15,518 nt of DNA. Source: an uncultured Candidatus Methylacidiphilales bacterium. Lineage in GTDB: Bacteria; Verrucomicrobiota; Verrucomicrobiia; Methylacidiphilales; CALFVM01. The position numbers and the translations under genes were made by a program. The notes beneath the pieces were generated by a model. It saw only the letters and a program-made list of their open reading frames with translations, was not told where the DNA came from and searched no databases. Positions within the stretch are counted from its first letter, which is position 1, and every line of letters starts with the position of its first letter. This document shows, in pieces, positions 6,902 through 14,188 of this stretch. The DNA is taken from NCBI GenBank assembly GCA_937928665.1, contig CALFVM010000180.1, positions 1-15,518 on the forward strand, read 5' to 3'.

Positions 6902-6955
6902 ATTCAGTCCTGTTTCTTTTTTCTGGAAAACTGGCTTGAACGGGTTGGCTTTCGT

Positions 6956-7087
6956 TCAGTACCAGCCGGCTGGTGCCTGGCTGTCCTGCCATTGCCGGTA
7001 GTCTTGATTGACCTGGATGCGGTTGGGATTCGGGTTGGCACATCCGGCCAAGAACCAGAGGGCGGTGGCGGCAAGCATCCATTTCAT
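6956..7087 (-). CDS. Small lipoprotein, 43 residues
   Basis: A short open frame starting at ATG 7085-7087 encodes MKWMLAATALWFLAGCANPN and ends PAGWY. Residues 2-15 are a typical lipoprotein signal: a Lys, a hydrophobic core, and lipobox LAGC with Cys16. The mature part is only 28 residues and rich in Asn, Gln, Asp and Pro. The compact signal-lipobox layout is unlikely by chance. There is no strong Shine-Dalgarno. It diverges from the RND operon 112 nt away; entericidin-like or surface-anchored small lipoproteins are loose analogies only. The function is unknown. Confidence 0.7.
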   Translation of the reverse strand: MKWMLAATALWFLAGCANPNPNRIQVNQDYRQWQDSQAPAGWY

Positions 7088-7113
7088 CGGCGGGACTGTG
7101 CCTGATCGTTGGA

Positions 7114-7127
7114 GGTTTGGGCAAACC
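7114..7127. promoter_or_regulatory. Inverted repeat between the lipoprotein and RND operon
   Basis: GGTTTG (7114-7119), spacer GG, CAAACC (7122-7127): a perfect 6-bp inverted repeat in the 112-nt divergent intergenic region. Location and symmetry suit an operator for the efflux operon or the small lipoprotein, but no regulator gene is adjacent. Confidence 0.35.
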
Positions 7128-7199
7128 AAATGCTGGACTGCGTGGGGGAAGCTTTTTCGTGCTTGCTTGGAATGGGTGTTTGGTTGACGGTAGGATTGT

Positions 7200-8363
7200 A
7201 TGACGTTCCGAGAAATTGCCTTGGTGATCGTGGCGATGTCATTGAGCGCATGCGGTGGCCAAAAGGCTTCCCCGCCCCCGCCGCCGCCTGAGGTGGTGGT
7301 GATGCCGGTGATTCAACGGGACGTGCCTGAGGTTGCAGAATGGATCGGTGTGCTTGACGGATCGGTCAACGCACGAATTCAGGCCCAAGTGCGGGGCTAC
7401 CTCCTCCGGCAGCTTTACCGGGAGGGGGCGTTGGTGAATAAAGGGCAGCCGCTTTTTGAAATCGATCCGCGTCCATTTGAGGCAGCTCTGGCGCAGGCCC
7501 GGAGTGAGGTTTCCCGGGCTGAGGCCGAACAGGTCCGGACGGATGCGAACCTGAAACGGGCTCAGGAGCTGATCAAAAGAGATGCCATCAGTCAAATGGA
7601 GCTGGATACGGCGGTGGAACAGGACGCAGCAGCCCGGGCGAGTCTCCAGGCAGCTCTGGCCAACCTGGAGGCGGCGAAAATCAACCTGGGGTTCACCTCG
7701 ATTCAATCACCCATCACCGGCGTGGCGGGGCAGGCACAGGCTCAAGTGGGAGATTTAGTTGGTGGCGGGGATGGCAACCTGCTGACCACCGTGTCCACGC
7801 TCGATCCCATTCGGGCGAAATTCAGCGTCAGTGAACAGGAATATTTGAAAGCAGCGGATGAAATTGCCGTGGCGATCCGGACCCCTGCCGCGGAGGATCG
7901 GCCGGCCACGATTGAGTTGATTCTGGCCGATGGCTCGGTCTATCCACACAAGGGCCGGTTTGATTTTGTCGATCGGCAGATTGATCCGACGACCGGAACG
8001 CTCGGAGCGGCAGCACTTTTTCCGAACCCTGATAATATCCTGCGTCCTGGTTCTTTTGCCAAGGTTCGGGCCACAGTGGACACAATCGAAGGGGGTCTGC
8101 TCGTCCCACAGGAGGCGGTGCGTGAATTGCAGGGGAACACTCAGGTCATCGTGGTCGACGCCGGGAGTAACGCCGAAATCCGTTCGGTCACCACCGGATT
8201 TCGGGTCGGTCCACTCTGGTTGATCCGTGAGGGGTTAAAGCCGGGTGAACGTGTCGTGACTGAGGGCCTTCAAAAAATAACCCGGAATGGGCCGGTCCGT
8301 GTTCGGTCGGACGCCGCAGCTTCCGGGGTGCCTGCGCCCGCCCCGTCATCACCGGCAGATTAG
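7200..8363 (+). CDS. RND efflux periplasmic adaptor (membrane fusion lipoprotein, AcrA/MexA type)
   Basis: Adaptor linking an inner-membrane RND pump to an outer-membrane channel. The 387-residue product has an N-terminal lipoprotein signal (EIALVIVAMSLSAC, lipobox Cys18) and a poly-Pro stretch (25-30). The first lipoyl half is at about 57-92 (ARIQAQVRGYLLRQLYREGA, then LVNKGQPLFEIDPRPFEAAL). A coiled-coil hairpin follows (about 95-163), then the second lipoyl half (LGFTSIQSPITGVAGQAQAQ), beta-barrel and membrane-proximal domains (DRQIDPTTGTLGAAALFPNP, RPGSFAKVRA). The C-terminus is Ala/Pro-rich. TAGGA lies about 5 nt before the ATG. It precedes the pump gene by 9 nt, so the two form an operon. 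The substrate cannot be inferred. Confidence 0.96.
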   Translation: MTFREIALVIVAMSLSACGGQKASPPPPPPEVVVMPVIQRDVPEVAEWIGVLDGSVNARIQAQVRGYLLRQLYREGALVNKGQPLFEIDPRPFEAALAQARSEVSRAEAEQVRTDANLKRAQELIKRDAISQMELDTAVEQDAAARASLQAALANLEAAKINLGFTSIQSPITGVAGQAQAQVGDLVGGGDGNLLTTVSTLDPIRAKFSVSEQEYLKAADEIAVAIRTPAAEDRPATIELILADGSVYPHKGRFDFVDRQIDPTTGTLGAAALFPNPDNILRPGSFAKVRATVDTIEGGLLVPQEAVRELQGNTQVIVVDAGSNAEIRSVTTGFRVGPLWLIREGLKPGERVVTEGLQKITRNGPVRVRSDAAASGVPAPAPSSPAD

Positions 8364-8372
8364 CCTGATTCT

Positions 8373-11300
8373 ATGGCGAAGTTTTTTATCAACCGGCCCA
8401 TTGTGGCCATGGTCATCTCCATCCTCCTCAGCATTGTTGGGCTGGTTTCGATGCTGGGGCTGCCGGTGGCGCAATACCCCGACATCGTCCCGCCCGAGAT
8501 TGCCGTGACCGCCTCCTACACCGGAGCGGATGCGGTGACGGTCGAGGAGTCGGTGGCAACGCCGATCGAACAGATGATGAGTGGTGTGGACGGCATGAAC
8601 TACATGTACTCCACCAACTCGAACTCCGGGAGCATGTCGCTGAGGGTGAACTTCGATTTGGCCACGGACCCGAACACCGACCAAATCCTGACCCAGATGC
8701 GTGTGGCGCAGGCCGAGTCGCAGCTCCCGGCTGAGGTGCGTGCGCTTGGTGTTTCCGTCAACAAGGGGAACGCTTCGCCGTTGATTATCTTCGCGCTTTC
8801 GTCGCCCAACGGGACGTACGACAGCACGTTCCTCTCCAACTACGCCTATATCAATCTAAGTGACGCGCTGACCCGGGTTAACGGGATTGCCTCGGTCAAT
8901 ATTTTCGGGGCTGGTCAGTATGCGATGAGGATTTGGGTGCTGCCCGATCGTCTGGCCAAGCTCAATGTGACAATTCCTGAAATCATCGGAGCGATCCAGA
9001 GTCAGAACACGGTCAATCCGGCCGGAACGATTGGCGGAGAGCCGGTGCCACCCGGCCAGGCGTTTACCTATTCGGTGGCGGCGCAGGGGCGCCTGCAGAC
9101 CGAAGCCGAGTTTGGAGATATCGTCCTGCGGGCCAACCCCGATGGATCGATGGTTCGGGTGCGGGACGTGGCCCGGGTTGAACTGGGCTCCAACACCTAC
9201 AGCATCCAGGCGCGATTCGACGGAAAGTCGTCCGCTGTCCTCGCCTTATACCAAACCCCGGGTTCCAATGCTCTCAATGCCGCCAACTCAGCCCGTAAAC
9301 TGATGGCCGAGTTGGCAGAACGTTTTCCCGACGATCTCGAGTATACGGTGGCACTCGACACCACCCTTGCGGTGAGCGAGGGAGTCAAGGAGATCGTTCA
9401 CACGCTCTTTGAGGCGCTGGTCCTCGTGATTCTGGTCGTATTTATTTTCTTGCAGGGCTGGCGGGCCACCTTGATCCCGTTGCTGGCGGTGCCGGTATCC
9501 CTGATTGGCACCTTTGCCTTTTTCCCCCTGTTCGGATTTTCCATCAACACGCTTTCCCTGTTCGGCCTGGTCCTGGCGATTGGTTTGGTGGTGGATGACG
9601 CCATCGTGGTGGTGGAAGCCGTCGAGCACCATATTGAAAAAGGGCTTACGCCCCGGGAAGCCACGCTCAAAGCGATGTCCGAGGTCACCGGTCCGGTCAT
9701 TGCCATCGCGCTGATTTTGTCGGCTGTCTTTGTCCCGACGATCTTTATTCCGGGGATCACGGGTCAGCTTTACCAGCAGTTTGCCATCACCATTGCCGTT
9801 TCCATCCTCCTCTCCGCATTCAATGCCCTGACCCTGAGTCCGGCCCTCTGTGCGATTCTTCTCCGGCCGAAGACCGGAAGCGGGGGACCGCTCGGCCCGT
9901 TCTACCGCGTCTTTAACCGAGCCTTCGGTGGGCTGACCCGCGGGTACGTCGGGGTCTGTCGTTTCCTCATCCGCAAGCTCTTCATCACCGGGCTTTTCTT
10001 GTTGCTCCTGGTGGCCGGATCGGGGTTCTTCGGGAAAAGCCTGCCCTCGGCATTCATTCCTGACGAGGACCAGGGCTACGCCTTTGTGGGGATTGAATTG
10101 CCCCAGGCCGCCTCTCTCCAGCGGACCGATGCGGCGTCCAAAGGAGTTGAGGAAGCCATCTTGGGCATCCCGGGCGTGGCCCATGTCACCAGCGTCGTCG
10201 GCTACAACCTGCTCAGCGGGGTCAGCACCTCGTACAATGCGTTCTTCTTCGTCACCTTGGAGCCGTGGGATGAGCGGAAAGAAAAGGATAAGTCCTTCGC
10301 TGCAATCACCTCACAAATCAATCGGCGACTAGCCGCTCAGCCCGGCTTCATCGGTTTTGCTTTCCCGCCGCCGGCGATTCCCGGGGTGGGAACAGCGGGA
10401 GGCGTCACCTTTGTTTTGCAGGACCGGTCCGGTGGGGATGTCGAATTCCTGGCGGACAATATGAAAACTTTTATCGCGGCGGCCCGGCAACGGCCGGAAA
10501 TTGCCAGTGTCCTTTCCACCTGGAGTTACGCGGTTCCGAGGGTCTCTGTTGAGGTGAACCGGGATAAAGTTTTGAAGCAGGAACTCGATGTGAAAGATGT
10601 GTATCAGACCCTGCAGTGCTTCATGGGAGGTGCCTTCGTCAACTTCTTTAACCGGTTCGGACGCCAGTGGCAGGTCTTTGTTCAGGCCGATGGCAACTAC
10701 CGGACCGACGCCTCGGATATCACCCATTTCTACGTCAAGAACCGCTCGGGCAAGCCGGTTCCATTGGATTCCGTCGCCACGCTCGGCACCACCTTCGGTC
10801 CCGAATTCACCATGCGTTTCAACCTCTATCGAAGTGTTCAGTTGAACGTAAGTGCCGTCCCCGGCACCAGTTCCGCCCAGGTCATGGCTGCCCTCGAGGA
10901 AACCTTCCGGCAAACCATGCCACCGGAGATGGGCTACGAATACATGGGGATGTCCTTCCAGGAAAAAAAGGCGGCCACCGGCGTGCCGCCCGCTGCCATC
11001 TTTGCCCTGTCGCTGCTTTTTGTTTTCCTCATCCTGGCCGCCCAGTATGAGTCGTGGAGCCTTCCCTTTTCCGTCCTGCTGGGCACGCCGGTCGCGGTTT
11101 TTGGCGCCTTGGGAGGGCTGTGGGGTATGCGGTTTCTCAGCCCAATCTACGAGAATAACATCTACGCCCAGATCGGGTTGGTCATGCTCATCGGGTTGGC
11201 CGCAAAGAACGCCATCCTCATTGTCGAATTCTGCAAAGTCCGCGTTGAAGAGGGCATGGACCTGCTCGCCGCATCACTGGAAGGGGCTGAACTTCGGTTC

Positions 11301-11900
11301 CGTCCCATCCTCATGACTTCGTTCGCTTTTATCCTCGGGTGCGTGCCTTTGGCCACGGCCTCGGGTTCCGGAGCGGTCTCCCGACAGGTCATGGGCCTGA
11401 CTGTCATTGGGGGAATGATGGCGGCATCGTTTATCGGAATTCTGATCATCCCGGCGTTGTTCTATGTGGTAGAAAGGCTGAAACAGCGCACGGCTGGAGG
11501 TGGGCCAGCCGGGTCGGCCCCGAACCCGCCTGCGCCGGAATCGCCCGTGCCGCCCCCGGTGGCTTCGGCACCGAGTCCCGCCCCGGAAGTCGTTCCGGTG
11601 CCTGTGCCGTTGGTTTCAACACCGCCCACCCCGGTTGCCGCACCGGTTGTTCCACCGCCCCCCGCACTGACCTCTGGGCCCGTCGAGGTGTCCGGGCCTC
11701 CGGCTCCAATAGCGACACCGCCACCTCCGGTGACGCAACGGCCAGCAGTCACGATGGGTCCGGCGGCTCCGGAATCCCCACATCGCACTGCCTCAAAACC
11801 GGGTCCCGGCGACACAATACCCATGCGCGTTCAGCCTCCACTGCCGCCGCCGCCGCCGGTCGGGCCGGTGAAACCTCCCCCGCAGCGGCCCGGTCTCTAG
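8373..11900 (+). CDS. RND multidrug efflux pump (HAE1 family, AcrB/MexB type) with Pro-rich C-terminal tail
   Basis: Inner-membrane, proton-driven trimeric exporter. The product has 1175 residues against about 1030-1050 for AcrB. The N-terminus MAKFFINRPIVAMVISILLS is typical. Proton-relay residues are present: Asp408-Asp409 in GLVVDDAIVVVEAVEHH (TM4) and Lys945 in GLAAKNAILIVEFCK (TM10). Porter and docking blocks resemble HAE1 pumps (NSNSGSMSLRVNFDLATDPN, VNPAGTIGGEPVPPGQ, PGSNALNAANSA). The conserved protein ends near LFYVVERLKQR (residue 1039). The remaining ~136 residues are a Pro/Ala/Val/Ser-rich low-complexity tail in the same frame, predicted to be cytoplasmic. It is the second gene of the operon. 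No TolC/OprM-type gene follows, so the outer-membrane channel must be encoded elsewhere. Confidence 0.97.
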   Translation: MAKFFINRPIVAMVISILLSIVGLVSMLGLPVAQYPDIVPPEIAVTASYTGADAVTVEESVATPIEQMMSGVDGMNYMYSTNSNSGSMSLRVNFDLATDPNTDQILTQMRVAQAESQLPAEVRALGVSVNKGNASPLIIFALSSPNGTYDSTFLSNYAYINLSDALTRVNGIASVNIFGAGQYAMRIWVLPDRLAKLNVTIPEIIGAIQSQNTVNPAGTIGGEPVPPGQAFTYSVAAQGRLQTEAEFGDIVLRANPDGSMVRVRDVARVELGSNTYSIQARFDGKSSAVLALYQTPGSNALNAANSARKLMAELAERFPDDLEYTVALDTTLAVSEGVKEIVHTLFEALVLVILVVFIFLQGWRATLIPLLAVPVSLIGTFAFFPLFGFSINTLSLFGLVLAIGLVVDDAIVVVEAVEHHIEKGLTPREATLKAMSEVTGPVIAIALILSAVFVPTIFIPGITGQLYQQFAITIAVSILLSAFNALTLSPALCAILLRPKTGSGGPLGPFYRVFNRAFGGLTRGYVGVCRFLIRKLFITGLFLLLLVAGSGFFGKSLPSAFIPDEDQGYAFVGIELPQAASLQRTDAASKGVEEAILGIPGVAHVTSVVGYNLLSGVSTSYNAFFFVTLEPWDERKEKDKSFAAITSQINRRLAAQPGFIGFAFPPPAIPGVGTAGGVTFVLQDRSGGDVEFLADNMKTFIAAARQRPEIASVLSTWSYAVPRVSVEVNRDKVLKQELDVKDVYQTLQCFMGGAFVNFFNRFGRQWQVFVQADGNYRTDASDITHFYVKNRSGKPVPLDSVATLGTTFGPEFTMRFNLYRSVQLNVSAVPGTSSAQVMAALEETFRQTMPPEMGYEYMGMSFQEKKAATGVPPAAIFALSLLFVFLILAAQYESWSLPFSVLLGTPVAVFGALGGLWGMRFLSPIYENNIYAQIGLVMLIGLAAKNAILIVEFCKVRVEEGMDLLAASLEGAELRFRPILMTSFAFILGCVPLATASGSGAVSRQVMGLTVIGGMMAASFIGILIIPALFYVVERLKQRTAGGGPAGSAPNPPAPESPVPPPVASAPSPAPEVVPVPVPLVSTPPTPVAAPVVPPPPALTSGPVEVSGPPAPIATPPPPVTQRPAVTMGPAAPESPHRTASKPGPGDTIPMRVQPPLPPPPPVGPVKPPPQRPGL

Positions 11901-12177
11901 GCGGGCTTCATCCGGGTGGTGGACAGAAACGCCGTTCTTGATCCGGCTGTAGGCGGGGGCGATTCGTGGCACTCAAGTGGGCAACCTCGGCATGCACGGC
12001 GGAATTGTGAAGAACCCGCCGACTTGACCGCGGGCACGCGAGAACCGGACCTTGGGCAGAGTCACCCTCGCGGCGTCGGCCCGGCGAAATGCGTTGAAAG
12101 CGGCGGGCAGTGCCATGCGCGGGCCGAGTCAGGCGCGACGAATCAGCATAAGGGAAGGCCGCGGGACCGGGTGATGA

Positions 12178-12201
12178 CCGGGAGTCCGGCGGTTACTCCG
12201 G
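12178..12201 (+). terminator. Strong hairpin upstream of the nuclease-like gene
   Basis: CCGG-G-AGT (12178-12185) pairs with ACTCCGG (12195-12201), seven base pairs with one bulged G and a 9-nt loop. CCTTGTTT follows, a poor U tract. It could end transcription from the RND operon, about 280 nt downstream of the pump stop. Confidence 0.35.
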
Positions 12202-12213
12202 CCTTGTTTGCGG

Positions 12214-12242
12214 GTTCGGTTCGGCTACTTCTCCGTTATACT
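12214..12242 (+). promoter_or_regulatory. Candidate promoter for the nuclease-like gene, near-leaderless
   Basis: TATACT (12237-12242) is a good -10 hexamer; the hexamer 17 nt upstream (GTTCGG, 12214-12219) is a poor -35. The expected transcription start falls at about 12249, on the GTG codon at 12247-12249, which would give a leaderless or nearly leaderless mRNA. Confidence 0.35.
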
Positions 12243-12246
12243 ATCG

Positions 12247-13020
12247 GTGGAGGATCGCGTCGAAAATCTGGAGTCCGTGCTGGCGCAGTTCATGCGCGAG
12301 TCGAGCCGGATTCAAGCGGCTATCCATGAAGACATCGCGGAAATTCGGGCGTCTAACGCCCGGACGGACCACCAACTTCTCGTGCTGCAGCAGCAGGCTG
12401 AAGAAGATAGGAAGAGGGCGGATGAGGACCGGAGGAGAATGGACGAGGACCGGAAAAAGGCCGACGAAGACCGGAAGCAATCTGAACAACGATGGGAAGA
12501 AACAAGAGCTTGGTGGAAAGAGACGCAAAAGAAATGGGAAGAGGCTGAAAAGGACCGGAAAGATTTTAATCGTCGCTTGGCCGAGGTGACGGATTCCCAA
12601 GGCCTGATGATTGAGAATATGGTGTGGCCGAATCTTCCCCGGGTGGCCTCCCAGGTCTTTGGAGGGCGACAATCCCTGTTTTCGGCGATCCGACTGAAGC
12701 GGCGACTTCCATGGGAGCGGAGCCGGTTGAAGGAGATTGATCTATTGGCGGTTTCGGACGATGCCGTGTTGGTCTGTGAGGCGAAGAGCAAACCGACGCC
12801 GGAAAAGAGCCGGGAGTTCTTGCAATCTCTCGATGACTTCAAGGAGTTCTTTCCCGAATACAACGATTTTAAGGTGATTCCCATGGTGGCCAGCATTGCT
12901 TTTGACGATTCCCTCCTGACTCACATGACGCGGGAAGGTGTGGTGGCCTTGGGGTTTGGCGGGGAGACGATGGAAATCCTGAACCCCGAAGTCTGCCAGG
13001 ATGCGCAGCAGGGGGCTTAG
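12247..13020 (+). CDS. Coiled-coil protein with PD-(D/E)XK nuclease-like domain
   Basis: Function unknown. I chose the GTG at 12247 (257 residues) because EDRVENLESVLAQFMRESSR begins the helical pattern; a TTG at 12208 would add 13 unlikely residues. Residues ~1-125 are highly charged and helical, with four exact-length heptad repeats of the form EDRxxxD (about 53-80). The C-terminal domain holds RLKEIDLLAVSDDAVLVCEA followed by KSK, matching a PD-(D/E)XK core: Asp165 after Glu163, then Glu178-x-Lys180. The same architecture occurs in DUF3782-like families of uncharacterised restriction-endonuclease-fold proteins. It converges on the methyltransferase gene with a 24-nt gap. Nothing nearby indicates restriction-modification, and nuclease activity is inference only. 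Confidence 0.82.
   Translation: MEDRVENLESVLAQFMRESSRIQAAIHEDIAEIRASNARTDHQLLVLQQQAEEDRKRADEDRRRMDEDRKKADEDRKQSEQRWEETRAWWKETQKKWEEAEKDRKDFNRRLAEVTDSQGLMIENMVWPNLPRVASQVFGGRQSLFSAIRLKRRLPWERSRLKEIDLLAVSDDAVLVCEAKSKPTPEKSREFLQSLDDFKEFFPEYNDFKVIPMVASIAFDDSLLTHMTREGVVALGFGGETMEILNPEVCQDAQQGA
12403..12486 (+). repeat. Four tandem 21-nt units encoding EDRxxxD heptads
   Basis: Units at 12403-12423, 12424-12444, 12445-12465 and 12466-12486 encode EDRKRAD, EDRRRMD, EDRKKAD and EDRKQSE. The units differ in codons, so the repeat is old or selected at protein level. It forms the core of the predicted coiled coil. Confidence 0.8.
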
Positions 13021-13044
13021 CCCGCCAGGGTCAATCCCGTCTGG

Positions 13045-14061
13045 TCATGAATCCAACCCCGGGATGGGCTGCTGCGAATCCTTGTTGCGGGTGACCAGCC
13101 AGACGCCTTCTTCTCCTGAGGGAGCGAGTTCTTGGGCCGTTGCGCTCCAGCCCCGTTCGTTAAGCAGGTCCGTGAAGAGACCGGGTGTGAAACGGTTGGA
13201 GTAAAAAAGATCGAACGGTTCGCCTTGTTTCCATGGCACCAGGTCAGGATACGCGGGCATCTCCAAGTCGGTCAGGGCGAAGGCCCGGGCGAAAATCCGG
13301 AAGAGACGAGGTTCGGTGGGTGAGCGTTCGATGCCGAACCCGATTCTGATCTGCTCCCGGGGAAGGCCCGCGTCTTCGAGGATCGACCGAAGCCAGTCCT
13401 CCGTTTCCCTATTTGCATATTGGGGAAGGACAGCTCGGCAACCGGCTTCGGCATCCGGACCTGGGGCCAGGTTGGCACTGACCACCAGCAGATCGCCCGG
13501 TTGTGACCATGCGGCCAGTTTGGCGAGGATCGGGCCGGGGTCGAGATTGGGGACCATGCCGAGGAGGGAGAAGATTTGCCGCTCCTGTTCCGGCCCGCCC
13601 TCTCTCCAGAAAGATTCTTGATCTTCCATCGCGCTCAGGTCGGCCACGAACGGTCGAATGATCCGGCGGGGCGCACTCGCCCGGGCGCGCCCAGCCGAAA
13701 TAAGGGCGAGCGTGGGGCTGGCGTCACAAGGAACGTACCGAGCGGATGCGCCGACACTGTCCAGGGCGGAGAGGAATCGGGCGTCCTTCATGCCGCCACC
13801 GCTGCCAAGACCGCACAGTTGGACCGCCTCCCCCGGGACGGCTTCGGCGGCGCGTGTGAAGATGCGATCGTAGATGTCGAGGCAGCCGGGGTCGGTGCGG
13901 GAGGGAGAATGGGCGCGGTGAACAGCAAGCCAGCGGTGTGCCTGGAGGGGGGTGAGGTAATGGAACTTGGCCGGGAACCGGCGGTCCCGCCAGGCGGCAC
14001 GGAGGAGGGCTTGGTTGGTTTCGGGCCACTCGGTGTGATGAAAAAAGACGGGTTGAACCAC
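13045..14061 (-). CDS. SAM-dependent methyltransferase, EgtD-like (Methyltransf_33 type)
   Basis: A 338-residue protein starting at GTG (14059-14061). Features match the histidine-specific methyltransferase (EgtD-like) superfamily. KFHYLTPLQAHRWLAVHRAH lies at 32-51. The SAM-binding motif I is VQLCGLGSGGGMKDARFL (about 80-97), followed by ARYVPCDASPTLAL (about 107-120), the equivalent of the EgtD YVPVDxS block. SLLGMVPNLDPG and GDLLVVSANLAPG correspond to the later GNF and LLIGVDL segments. The substrate is not known: the catalytic histidine-binding residues of EgtD cannot be verified by eye and no EgtB-like partner is present. It diverges from the GbsR-type regulator gene with 122 nt between the chosen starts, and converges with the nuclease-like gene. 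Confidence 0.75.
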   Translation of the reverse strand: MVQPVFFHHTEWPETNQALLRAAWRDRRFPAKFHYLTPLQAHRWLAVHRAHSPSRTDPGCLDIYDRIFTRAAEAVPGEAVQLCGLGSGGGMKDARFLSALDSVGASARYVPCDASPTLALISAGRARASAPRRIIRPFVADLSAMEDQESFWREGGPEQERQIFSLLGMVPNLDPGPILAKLAAWSQPGDLLVVSANLAPGPDAEAGCRAVLPQYANRETEDWLRSILEDAGLPREQIRIGFGIERSPTEPRLFRIFARAFALTDLEMPAYPDLVPWKQGEPFDLFYSNRFTPGLFTDLLNERGWSATAQELAPSGEEGVWLVTRNKDSQQPIPGLDS

Positions 14062-14172
14062 GGGGTGGAAGGATGGCGCGGATTCGGGCTTGGAGCAAAC
14101 GGAACGGCGGAGGAGGGGCGGGAGGAGGCTTTGAGAAAAGGGCTTGCCCGAGGGGATGGGAGAGACTTAAGA

Positions 14173-14188
14173 TTCAAAACGTTTTGAA
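14173..14188. promoter_or_regulatory. Perfect 16-bp palindrome, candidate operator of the GbsR-type regulator
   Basis: TTCAAAACGTTTTGAA is fully symmetric with no spacer. It overlaps the TTG start chosen for the regulator (14184-14186) and lies in the divergent region with the methyltransferase gene. MarR/GbsR-family regulators commonly bind such palindromes and control their own gene, so autoregulation is the natural reading. There is no direct evidence of binding. Confidence 0.55.

Larger units (their letters stand above)
6618..6955. other. Gene-free stretch with AT-rich palindrome and hairpin
   Basis: About 340 bases without a coding region I can support. It holds an AT-rich island with a perfect palindrome (6770-6787) and a terminator-like hairpin on the plus strand (6867-6901), listed separately. 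The minus-strand part should contain the promoter of the glucosaminidase gene, but I cannot place it with confidence. Confidence 0.5.
11901..12246. other. Gene-free, GC-rich, hairpin-rich region; possible structured RNA remnant
   Basis: About 345 bases between the pump gene and the nuclease-like gene with no supported coding region. It contains strong complementary arms: CGGCGG/CCGCCG near 11997-12022, TCGGCCCG/CGGGCCGA enclosing about 40 nt near 12077-12128, and a hairpin at 12178-12201. The pattern and some stretches (for example GGGCAGAGTCACC and GGGCAGTGCCATGC) remind me of the non-coding 5' part of bacterial group II introns, but no reverse transcriptase is present. This is recollection, not a search result; a plain spacer is the alternative. 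Confidence 0.35.

Noticed and set aside
6961..6974. Palindrome ACCAGCCGGCTGGT
   Set aside because: Falls inside the last codons of the small lipoprotein and reads as normal coding sequence; symmetry may be chance.
6900..7124. 74-codon minus-strand frame overlapping the small lipoprotein
   Set aside because: The alternative frame there has a signal sequence with lipobox, whereas this one shows no recognisable feature.
9288..10184. 298-codon open frame on the minus strand
   Set aside because: Antisense to the RND pump, made of charged low-complexity residues; the pump frame is unambiguous.
11916..12329. 137-codon plus-strand frame across the gene-free block
   Set aside because: Runs out of frame into the nuclease-like gene and has no protein-like pattern; better explained as translation of structured or spacer DNA.
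13013..13023. GGGC-TTA-GCCC hairpin between convergent genes
   Set aside because: Only 4 bp with a 3-nt loop and no T run; too weak to call a terminator.
14073..14183. N-terminal extension of the GbsR-type regulator from ATG 14073
   Set aside because: Gly/Arg-rich and unlike the family, and would leave 11 nt between divergent start codons. Not fully excluded.
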